Source: Psittacicella hinzii (lineage in GTDB: Bacteria; Pseudomonadota; Gammaproteobacteria; Enterobacterales; Psittacicellaceae). From it: a stretch of DNA of 38,383 bases. The position numbers and the translations under genes are program-made. Under the pieces are notes generated by a model. The model searched no databases. It saw only the letters and a list, made by a program, of their open reading frames with translations, and was not told where the DNA came from. The stretch lies in contig NZ_NRJG01000012.1 in NCBI RefSeq assembly GCF_003585935.1, positions 1 through 38,383 on the forward strand, read 5' to 3'. Every line of letters starts with the position of its first letter. The first letter of the stretch is position 1. Shown piece after piece: positions 26,225 to 33,123 of the stretch.

Positions 26225-26329
26225 CAAAACTGAGAGCCTCGGACGTTCGAGTAAAACTCGAACCGTTAGCTATAGGCTGAGGATTTGTTCATGATAAGGT
26301 GCTTACCTATAGCTAACCTCTAAGTTTTG
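26225..26329 (-). other. Three-way-junction inverted-repeat module
   Basis: Outer CAAAACT-AGAG pairs with CTCT-AGTTTTG; inside are a 6-bp TTCGAG/CTCGAA hairpin and an 11-bp perfect GTTAGCTATAG/CTATAGCTAAC hairpin. Symmetry leaves the transcribed strand undetermined. Confidence 0.65.
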
Positions 26330-26350
26330 GATCCTGCAAAGGATAAGGTA

Positions 26351-26483
26351 ACGCCAAGTAAGGTTGGTAAAAAATATAAATAGTAATCTTAATCTTCGAT
26401 AGCTTACTCCTATCGCCACTGTGCTTAAGTGCAGTGAGATGGGAGTAAAAATTTGCATATAAGGAGCTAAGTCTACTTGGCGT
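26351..26483 (-). other. Nested inverted-repeat module
   Basis: Outer ACGCCAAGTA/TACTTGGCGT (10 bp perfect) surrounds a TACTCC/GGAGTA stem topped by a CACTG/CAGTG hairpin. Confidence 0.65.
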
Positions 26484-26589
26484 ATTAATTTGTTGCTACT
26501 TAGTTAACCTGGCTTAAGTATTGGTAACTAAATAGCCTAACTAGTTGGTAATTGGCTCAATTAAGAGCTAATTCAGAGATCTGATACTG

Positions 26590-26677
26590 TATAGATAGGA
26601 GAAAAAACTAGAGCTCAGTCTAAAGTAAAAGGTACATCAATACTTTAGAAACTGAGCCTGCATGGTTGCTATCTATA
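26590..26677 (-). other. Nested inverted-repeat module
   Basis: Outer TATAGATAG/CTATCTATA (9 bp perfect) encloses a 15-bp stem (GCTCAGT then CTAAAGTA) with a 2-nt bulge. Confidence 0.7.
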
Positions 26678-26759
26678 AGTTGCATACTCTCTGTTGGCTA
26701 AGTTGATATTTAACAAAGGAGAATCAACTTAACCATAGAGAAATGGAGTCGTTGATGTC

Positions 26760-26847
26760 TAGGGTAAATCGATTTGGGCGCTAAGGCACGGAAAAGAATT
26801 AGTTGCAAGCAACTAATTCCGAGCAGGGGACTTATCAATTTACCCTA
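26760..26847 (-). other. Nested inverted-repeat module
   Basis: Outer TAGGGTAAAT/ATTTACCCTA (10 bp perfect) encloses a perfect GAATTAGTTGC/GCAACTAATTC hairpin at 26796-26819. Confidence 0.7.
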
Positions 26848-27603
26848 AGATACAATTTATAAATGATAAAGATTTTACAAAATGGGCTTAAGTTAAATTA
26901 ATAAGTTTGCTCGTTGCTCTAGGCATTGAAGCAAAGTAAAAATTGTGCGTCTTACGACTTAAAAACTGGGAAGAGTTTGTCAGGGGTTATCACAAAGGCT
27001 ACTTGTTGCTGTTGCATTAGTTTAGACGTTGTTGCAAGAATTTAACCCAAGAATTTAACCTAGAGTTATGCTTAAGGATAAGTAAACTAAAGCAATTTAA
27101 TCTGTAAACAGGTTGTAAACAGATCAAAGTAAATTGTGGATAACAGCAAATCTATTTGGCGGTAGATTTGCCATCTTTGTTAACTGTAGATTGTATAAGA
27201 GGTCTACATTTACAATTAAAAAGAAAGTAATTTTTATTCGCTAAATCCCTAGTAGTGTGCTTATTACCTTTCTTTTCTTGGCCTGAAAGGTGCACACTAG
27301 TATGAGTTTTTATCTCTCAATAATGAGAAATAAAGTCATAGATATCTATATGTACTAATGATCGAAGATTATCTAAGTCTGATAAAGTGTTTTTTCTCAT
27401 TAGCTAAGTGCACTAAAGACTTTACTATTATTTCAAACTTAATTTAGTTTATTGATCGAGCGAAAAAAAAACTAAATCAAGTTTTTCAACCGAAAAAATT
27501 TTATATTACAAGAATACAAGTCAAGTTAGAAGAAAAAGTTCACTTTGAAATAGATAGACCGTTAGATATAGATATCTATGTGGGTTTTTAATTAACTGCT
27601 CTC

Positions 27604-27632
27604 ATTATATTGAGTTAATTGTCGAATACCAA
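27604..27632 (-). promoter_or_regulatory. Minus-strand promoter TTGGTA-N17-TATAAT
   Basis: The -35 TTGGTA (27627-27632) and perfect -10 TATAAT (27604-27609) have optimal 17-bp spacing and are read leftward. The start would be near 27597. Confidence 0.65.
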
Positions 27633-27659
27633 GCGTAAGGATCAAGAATGTGTCGGATG

Positions 27660-27675
27660 TGTGAACTAGATCACA
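27660..27675 (-). promoter_or_regulatory. CRP operator, perfect half-sites
   Basis: TGTGA-N6-TCACA with both half-sites perfect. Its centre is about 70 bp upstream of the start predicted for the minus-strand promoter at 27604, the class I -71.5 position. Confidence 0.75.
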
Positions 27676-28302
27676 CTTTTTTTTAAGTTAAAGACATTTT
27701 GGAGGGGTAAAAGTGCAAAATTTGGCAAAAAGTGAAAAAGTTTGCCATATATAAGCAATAAAATATATAAAAATATAAAGGTCTTCATAATTCGCACGAA
27801 AGGCTATAAAAACAGCCCTAAAAAGGGTATTTTCAAGGCTAATTTTCGGGTATTTTTTATTTATTTTGCCTGTCAAGAGGTTTTTGTAACTTTTTTTAGA
27901 CTTGCAAAACGAAAAAAATTTAGGTATTTACTAAAAGGCGAACGTAAAAATCTAGATGTTGGGGACATTGCAGGTACAGACCAAGGATTGCTCAAATAGA
28001 GAAAGGATGCCGATCTGGTAAAGATGGGATGCATATTGTGGAGTACAGCTCAGGCAAAGAAGTGAAGAGAGAATAATAAAGATTTACTGGTAAGGGGAAA
28101 GGTAAAGATCTTGGTCGGTTGTACAGATAAGCTTAGTGGTATGGCTCACGCTCTGTTACGAATATGGATTAAGGATATGCAATAAGGATAGATGTACAGA
28201 TATACATTAAGCTCGGTTAAATTAACCGAGCTTAAAACATAAATCTTTAAGGATGAGCTTAAGTTTTACAGGGTAAAACTAGCTGTTATAGATTATTGGC
28301 AA
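27676..28302 (+). other. Spacer without a supported gene
   Basis: Lys-rich frames here look like chance ORFs. A perfect 14-bp inverted repeat around one base (28207-28235, TTAAGCTCGGTTAA arms) lies about 70 bp beyond the 3' end of the DUF1440 gene and may serve as its transcript end, though no T-run follows. Confidence 0.5.
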
Positions 28303-28871
28303 TTATTTTTTCGCAAACCATTGACCGAAGATTGGACGACCAAAGTAAGCTAATACTGCGATCATACAGATTTCAATAGATACAGACCAGTAGATGTGAC
28401 CTAAGAACTCTGACCATAATTCAGCAGCATTTAAGTTCCATAACCAACCAGTTGCACCGTCTGCATATACAGGGTTACGGAAGCCTAATAGAGGAATTAA
28501 GAAACCGTGCATTACTACAGTAATGATAATACCGTATAGAGCACCGAACCATAAACGTGTTTTAGGACAAACGATTGATGCTAAAACATAAACTAATGCA
28601 AAGGCAAAACTAAATAACCAGTGGTAAAGAGTTACAGCACCTAAAACTTTTGCACCTTGATATACATAGTCTAATGAGTGTTGATCAATACCTAACCAAC
28701 CTAACCAAGCATCGATGTGTGCACCTGGAGGTGAAATTTCACCTGGAACACGTGGTGGCATATTTACTTCTGAACCCCATTTAACTAGTGATGACATAAA
28801 GCCACCTACTAAAGTAGTCCAAATAATTACGCGCGAGTTAGCTTGTCTAGGAGTTAATTCTTTTTTGTCAT
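28303..28871 (-). pseudogene. YagU-family (DUF1440) inner-membrane protein with 5' frameshift
   Basis: The product resembles E. coli YagU, a small inner-membrane protein linked to acid tolerance. VKWGSEVNMPPR near the start and SEFLGHIYWSVSIEI near the end match YagU's VKWGAEVPLPPR and SEIFGHLVWFWSIEI, with several hydrophobic spans between. The uninterrupted frame begins at an internal ATG (28797), which would lose half of the first span. Upstream, ATG at 28869-28871 with AGGAG 8 nt before it starts MTKKN and stops, whereas one extra A in the A6 tract (28861-28866) would join it to TPRQANSRVIIWTTLVGGFMS in frame, matching YagU's N-terminus. It could be a true frameshift, slippage-rescued expression, phase variation or a sequencing error. 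Confidence 0.7.
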
Positions 28872-29379
28872 ATATACGTCTCCTAACTAGAATCTAGGTA
28901 TTAAGAGCCGTAGTTCTAGTTTGCATATCAACTTTTATGTGTGTTTGAAATAGTAGAGTCAGGGGAAATGGAAAACAACCTAAACCTCTACATTGATGAG
29001 CCTAATTATACTCTTGTTTATATGTTACCCACGAAAAAATTTCTGGGAAATAGTTTAGTTAAATGCTCAGAAAATATAAGGCTATTTATCGTTGTTTTTA
29101 AGCATTTGAAAATCAAGGCAATAATTGAATAGTTAACTTTTATGGTTAAGTATCAATTTGATGAAAACCTGACAACTTAGTAAGCAATAGACCATAAGTG
29201 TTCAAGACAAAAGTAAAAGCTGAAAGAATGATGTGTACGTAATACCAATGGCTGATTGTTGAATGCTGCTCAACAAAGTTATAAGAAAAGAGCTAATAAT
29301 AAAGTGTTTACTCATCAATTAAACTCTTCTATAATGAACCCAGAAACAAAGATACAACTCTCACAGACACTTTTACCAA
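28872..29379 (+). other. Spacer, possible short ORF only
   Basis: A 54-63 codon frame ending at 29132 (ATG at 28968 after AGGGGAA) is conceivable but has no recognisable features. I see no RNA gene or terminator. Confidence 0.35.
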
Positions 29380-29685
29380 AATACAATCAATACAACTTAG
29401 ACAAACAACACAACTTAGACAAACAACACAACAAACATAACTAATAAGGTAACAGCTAATAAGGTAATAGCAAAACAACTAACAAATTACAAACAATGTA
29501 AAAACCAAATAGTAACTAAATAGCAAGCAAAAAAAACTAGCTAAAACCAACTAGTTAGTAATCAAAACAACAAGTAACAAACAACAAATAAGTAATAAAC
29601 TACAAACAATTTAACAAATAAGTAACACAACAAACAACTAACAAGCAACAAACAACTAACAAGTAACAAACAACAGGAAATAATT
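29380..29685 (+). other. A/C-rich repetitive leader before the NTF2-like gene
   Basis: About 300 nt nearly devoid of G, built of AACAA/ACAAAC words. It includes a direct duplication of ACTTAGACAAACAACACA (about 29395 and 29413) and repeated AACAAACAACTAACAAG units just before the AGGA ribosome-binding site. Such unstructured, C-over-G leaders suit S1-assisted translation or Rho loading. Confidence 0.6.
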
Positions 29686-30141
29686 ATGACAGTAGCAAAT
29701 ACTTTAGAAACTATTTTAGAAAAACAAGCATTAAAAGAACTAGTAGATACTTTCGCTAACTTAGCCGACGTTAAAGACGTAGCAGCCCAAGGTCATCTCT
29801 TTACCGATGATGCCAAAGTAGTCTCTCACATTAAAGGTCAAGGTACAAGTGAATTTATTGGTAAGGAAGCAATTGTAGCTGGCTTTAGTGCTTTCTTAGC
29901 TAATTTCAATGATGTATATCATGCAAATGGACAATTCTTAGTAACTGATCTGACTGATACTACAGCGCAAGCAACTCACTATTGCCAAGTAGCTTTAACT
30001 TCTGAGCAAGATGGTGTAGCGAAAATGACGAAATTCTATATCCGTTATGAAGATCAGTACGTAAAAGTAGACAATAATTGGAAAATTGCCCAACGTACCT
30101 CACACTTCTTAATCGTTGAGAACTATGATTTAGCAGTTTAA
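29686..30141 (+). CDS. NTF2/SnoaL-like cone-fold protein
   Basis: A 151-aa protein with the SnoaL-like pattern: a long N-terminal helix (LETILEKQALKELVDTFANLADVKD), LFTDDAKVVSHIKGQG, a helix after FIGKEAIVAGFSAFLANF, then strands ending WKIAQRTSHFLIVE. Family members are polyketide cyclases, dehydratases, steroid-isomerase-like enzymes or ligand-binding proteins, and no catalytic identity is evident. It starts at the ATG at 29686 with AGGA upstream. It is monocistronic, behind an unusual A/C-rich leader and before a terminator, which suggests strong or regulated expression. Confidence 0.75.
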   Translation: MTVANTLETILEKQALKELVDTFANLADVKDVAAQGHLFTDDAKVVSHIKGQGTSEFIGKEAIVAGFSAFLANFNDVYHANGQFLVTDLTDTTAQATHYCQVALTSEQDGVAKMTKFYIRYEDQYVKVDNNWKIAQRTSHFLIVENYDLAV

Positions 30142-30192
30142 GATGATTTCTGATTCAGCTTTAAATCGTCTAAGATGATTTATGACTTAGAC
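30139..30192 (+). repeat. Duplication across the NTF2-like gene's stop codon plus hairpin
   Basis: TAAGATGATTT, beginning with the TAA stop, recurs at 30171. The second copy lies inside a perfect CGTCTAAG/CTTAGACG hairpin (30167-30192). Confidence 0.75.
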
Positions 30193-30241
30193 GTCTAAGA
30201 TTGATCCATTTTTGGTTCTTAATAAACATATTTGTAGGCTT

Positions 30242-30270
30242 AATCCCAAGATAAAAATCTTGGGATTTTT
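30242..30270 (+). terminator. Intrinsic terminator after the NTF2-like gene
   Basis: AATCCCAAGAT pairs perfectly with ATCTTGGGATT over a 4-nt loop and runs into Ts. Confidence 0.9.
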
Positions 30271-30373
30271 GCGTATGTTGCAAAATTGTCTCCGCGAGTA
30301 AAAAAGACCTAAATTTAACGCGCTAAATTGCGGTTTTTGCTGCCTTTTTCGGGAAAAACATCGCTAAACGCGG

Positions 30374-30379
30374 TATAAT
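30374..30379 (+). promoter_or_regulatory. -10 element of the thiI-rsmE promoter
   Basis: GCGGT-ATAATAT context, nearly identical to the promoter candidate at 7972. The leader to thiI would be about 130 nt. Confidence 0.6.
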
Positions 30380-30385
30380 ATACAG

Positions 30386-30495
30386 GCTTGTAGCCACCTT
30401 TGTTTTGACTTGGCTATAAGTAATTATTTAGGCTATTTTTTTAGAGTAAGATCTCTGTTTCTAAGCCCACAGTAATATCACTGCTTGGGCTTTTC
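30386..30495 (+). promoter_or_regulatory. Structured thiI leader with possible attenuator
   Basis: A first hairpin pairs CTTGTAGCCA with TGGCTATAAG. Its TAGCC arm could alternatively pair with GGCTA at 30431, which is followed by T7. A second hairpin (AAGCCCA-CAGT with ACTG-TGGGCTT, 30463-30492) ends in TTTTCTT, just before the gene. This resembles attenuation, but I do not see TPP riboswitch motifs. Confidence 0.4.
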
Positions 30496-30519
30496 TTCTC
30501 ATGTTTGTAAACAAGTTTT

Positions 30520-32070
30520 ATGTATTTACGTATTAAATTACACCCTGAGATAATGACTAAAAGCGATTCAGTACGTAAGCGCTTTGTGAAGATCCTTTCT
30601 TCGAACATCCGTCAAAGTCTCAAAACCTTTAACTTAGACTGTAGTATTCAAATTAACTGGGATAACATCTTAGTTAGAGCTAAGTGTGATCCGATGCTCT
30701 ATAAAGTGTTTGTGCAAATTCTATGCCAAGTACCAGGAATTCAAAAAATCCTTCTAATTAAAATGGTGCCGTTTGTTGAAGATAATCTGCACGCTTTATA
30801 TGAAGAAGTATTTGCCTTAAATGCTGCTCGTCTAGAAAATAAAACCTTTTGCGTGCGTGTAAAACGTAAAGGTAAACACCAAGTTAAATCGATTGACATT
30901 GAACGTTACGTAGGTGGTGGTTTACGTCAACACGTGCTAGGAGCAACAGTTAACTTAACTGCTCCTCAAGAAACGGTGCAAATCGAAATCGATAACGACA
31001 CAGCGTTCTTAATTGAACATACGTTTAATGGTCTGGGAGGCTTCCCTATTGGTACGCAAGATGCAGTGTTAAGTATGATCTCTGGTGGTTATGACTCGGC
31101 TGTATCTTCATGGCAAATGATTCGCCGCGGTTGTAAAGTGCACTATGTGTTCTTTAATCTCGGAGGACATGAACACGAGTACTACGTAAAACGTATTGCG
31201 CGCAAAGTATGGCAACACTATTCGGCAAGTCATAATGTGAAGTTTGTCTATGTAGACTTCTACAACATTATGCTGAATATTGCTAATAGTGTAAGTGATG
31301 GCTATACCGGAGTATGCTTAAAACGGATGTTCTACCGTGTAGCAACTGCTATTGCGCATAAACTAGGCATTGATGGTCTAGTAACAGGAGAAGCTTTAGG
31401 GCAAGTAAGTTCTCAAACTCTTAAAAACCTTGGCGTAATTGAACGTGTAACTGATTTACCAGTCTTACGTCCTCTGATTGCTATGGACAAAGAAGAGATC
31501 ATTGCTCAAGCGAATCAAATTCAAACAGCCGAAATCAGTGCTAAAGTGCAAGAGTTCTGCGGCATTATGGGGAAAAAGCCAACTATTGCGGCTGACCTTT
31601 CACGTTTAGAGGAAGAGGAAGCTAAATTAGATATCGAGGCTTTAGTAGCGCAAGCTTTAGAAACTGCTAAAGTAGAAAACTTACGTGATATTGCCAAACA
31701 AGATCTAGCCCACATTGAAAGTACCCAACTAACGTTTGTACGTAGTTTAGGTGACAATGATGTGGTAATTGATGTTCGTGATAGTGAAACCTTTGAGCGC
31801 GCGAATAACCAATGGCCTGTGCCAGTTTTAAATATTCCGTTCTTTAAACTAGCCGAAGAATTTGCCTCACTTGAGCAAAGTAAACGTTATGTACTTTACT
31901 GTACTAAAGGACTACTAAGCCGTATCCAAGCAGTTAACCTAATCGAAAATGGCTATAAAAACGTAGTAGTCTTAAGCAAAGACTTTAAGTTTGATGAGCA
32001 TGGTAAGCCGATCCTTGCCGCAGATGGCGAGCAAGCAAGCGAGCAAACGACCTCTCTTACAGGAAAATAA
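30520..32070 (+). CDS. thiI: tRNA 4-thiouridine synthase ThiI with rhodanese domain
   Basis: Installs 4-thiouridine at U8 of tRNA and, in gammaproteobacteria, contributes to thiamine thiazole synthesis. The 516-aa product aligns along its length with E. coli ThiI (482 aa). It has an N-terminal ferredoxin-like/THUMP region (KTFCVRVKRKGKH, IERYVGGGLRQH), the PP-loop SGGYDSAVSS (from Ser188), GEALGQVSSQT, and conserved Cys347 (EFCGIMGKKPT). It also has a C-terminal rhodanese domain with catalytic persulfide Cys461 (YCTKGLLSR), equivalent to E. coli Cys456. Both disulfide partners are present, so it should be active. A 2-nt gap to rsmE indicates an operon. Confidence 0.95.
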   Translation: MYLRIKLHPEIMTKSDSVRKRFVKILSSNIRQSLKTFNLDCSIQINWDNILVRAKCDPMLYKVFVQILCQVPGIQKILLIKMVPFVEDNLHALYEEVFALNAARLENKTFCVRVKRKGKHQVKSIDIERYVGGGLRQHVLGATVNLTAPQETVQIEIDNDTAFLIEHTFNGLGGFPIGTQDAVLSMISGGYDSAVSSWQMIRRGCKVHYVFFNLGGHEHEYYVKRIARKVWQHYSASHNVKFVYVDFYNIMLNIANSVSDGYTGVCLKRMFYRVATAIAHKLGIDGLVTGEALGQVSSQTLKNLGVIERVTDLPVLRPLIAMDKEEIIAQANQIQTAEISAKVQEFCGIMGKKPTIAADLSRLEEEEAKLDIEALVAQALETAKVENLRDIAKQDLAHIESTQLTFVRSLGDNDVVIDVRDSETFERANNQWPVPVLNIPFFKLAEEFASLEQSKRYVLYCTKGLLSRIQAVNLIENGYKNVVVLSKDFKFDEHGKPILAADGEQASEQTTSLTGK

Positions 32071-32072
32071 TT

Positions 32073-32915
32073 ATGCGTCTGTTTCGTACTTATCATCCTG
32101 AATTAATTAAGCAACAACCTCCGTTTGTGTTAGATTTAAGTGAAGAAAGCTATCATCACTTATGCCGTGTGCTACGCTTACCTGAAGGTGAAGAAATCCA
32201 TGTAGTTGATGGCTCGGGCGGTCACTATGTAGGCAAGCTCACTAATATCAAGAAAAAGTCAGCGCAAGTTGCTATTAGCGATTACGTACAAGCGACTAAT
32301 GAACCTTTAGTACAAATTCATTTAGTACAAGGCATTAGTAAAGGTGATCGCATGGAACTGACGATCCAAAAAGCTGTAGAACTAGGAGTGAATGAAATCA
32401 CTCCAGTGTTCACTAAGCGCGGCGAAGTGCGTCTAAACGAAGAACGTTTAGAGAAGAAAATGCGCCAGTGGCATGCGATTATGGTGAATGCTTGCTTACA
32501 ATGCTACCGTGATACGATCCCAACCTTAAATCCTCCAGTTAGCCTTGAAAACTACTTAAAACAAGTAGCAGCTAACCAAGATCGTCCAGTTTTACATGCT
32601 CGTGCTTATCAAGCATGGCAAAGCTACGATCAACAAGCAGCGCAGATTCCTAATCCTGAAGATAATGTGAACTATCAACAGTTATACATTAATCTTAATC
32701 CGTTTGCCGGAGTGCGTTTAAAACAAATCGCTCCACAAACCTACCAACGTGTAACTATTCTGGTTGGTAGCGAGGGTGGACTGGACGACGAAGAAATCTC
32801 TAAAGCGCAAGAAGCTGGATTTACGGACTTTAATTTAGGTCCGCGCGTGCTGCGCACCGAAACTACAGGATTGGCTGCCATTGCCATTTTACAATCGCAT
32901 TTAGGTGATCTGTAA
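32073..32915 (+). CDS. rsmE: 16S rRNA m3U1498 methyltransferase RsmE
   Basis: An SPOUT-family enzyme that methylates N3 of U1498 in 16S rRNA. Visible are the N-terminal PUA-like region (HHLCRVLRLPEGEEIHVVDG), VQGISKGDRMELTIQKAVELG, the Arg/Glu-rich RLNEERLEKKMRQW helix, and the knotted SAM site with VGSEGGLDDEE (about 231-241) and LGPRVLRTETTGLAAI. At 280 aa it exceeds the usual 243 because of a roughly 35-residue insert in the middle (about 170-205). It is co-transcribed with thiI. Confidence 0.95.
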   Translation: MRLFRTYHPELIKQQPPFVLDLSEESYHHLCRVLRLPEGEEIHVVDGSGGHYVGKLTNIKKKSAQVAISDYVQATNEPLVQIHLVQGISKGDRMELTIQKAVELGVNEITPVFTKRGEVRLNEERLEKKMRQWHAIMVNACLQCYRDTIPTLNPPVSLENYLKQVAANQDRPVLHARAYQAWQSYDQQAAQIPNPEDNVNYQQLYINLNPFAGVRLKQIAPQTYQRVTILVGSEGGLDDEEISKAQEAGFTDFNLGPRVLRTETTGLAAIAILQSHLGDL

Positions 32916-32968
32916 ATTGCGCTGCACCCCCAAAATGATACAAACTAACCAAATATCATTTAATAGGG

Positions 32969-33042
32969 GATCTTTCTTTAGCATTCTCTTCTGAGATTGT
33001 TGGGATCTATATTGAGATCCAGACATTAGATCTTTTTGGATC
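32969..33042 (+). promoter_or_regulatory. Cluster of five GATC sites upstream of the giant gene
   Basis: GATC occurs at 32969, 33004, 33016, 33029 and 33039; the last four are 12, 13 and 10 bp apart, about one helical turn. Some are arms of small inverted repeats (GGATCT/AGATCC at 33003-33020). If the host has Dam methylase, this spacing suits SeqA-type or methylation-sensitive control. Confidence 0.45.
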
Positions 33043-33123
33043 TATTAAAACTTAGACTTGGCATGTTCCATGCCCAGCCTAAAATTCTTTCAAACTAAAT
33101 AATTAACCCATGCAGGGATAACC

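Larger units (their letters stand above)
25294..27597 (-). ncRNA. Candidate long noncoding transcript with GCCAA-loop hairpins
   Basis: This interval is bounded on the minus strand by a CRP-type promoter (27604-27675) and a strong terminator (25294-25325). Hairpins with GCCAA on the minus strand include 25396-25418 (loop ccgccaa), 25554-25593 (10-bp perfect stem) and the GCAAATCTA/TAGATTTGC stem near 27146-27169. Others are the CCTTTC/GAAAGG hairpin near 27267-27290 and weaker contexts at 25351 and 25488. Between them are three-way or nested modules at 26225-26329, 26351-26483, 26590-26677 and 26760-26847. It may be one ~2.3-kb RNA or several processed or independent RNAs. No ORF is supported. 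Confidence 0.45.

Noticed and set aside
26241..26265. GTTCGAG...CTCGAAC resembling a tRNA T-arm
   Set aside because: No acceptor, D or anticodon arms around it; it is one hairpin of a three-way inverted-repeat module.
27742..27999. 85-codon plus-strand frame
   Set aside because: Same composition problem; no Shine-Dalgarno and a stop-poor frame expected by chance.
10443..28302. CRISPR array or integron attC array as an explanation for the repetitive noncoding regions
   Set aside because: The inverted repeats differ in sequence and spacing, with no constant direct repeat for CRISPR and no consistent attC core sites or integrase gene.
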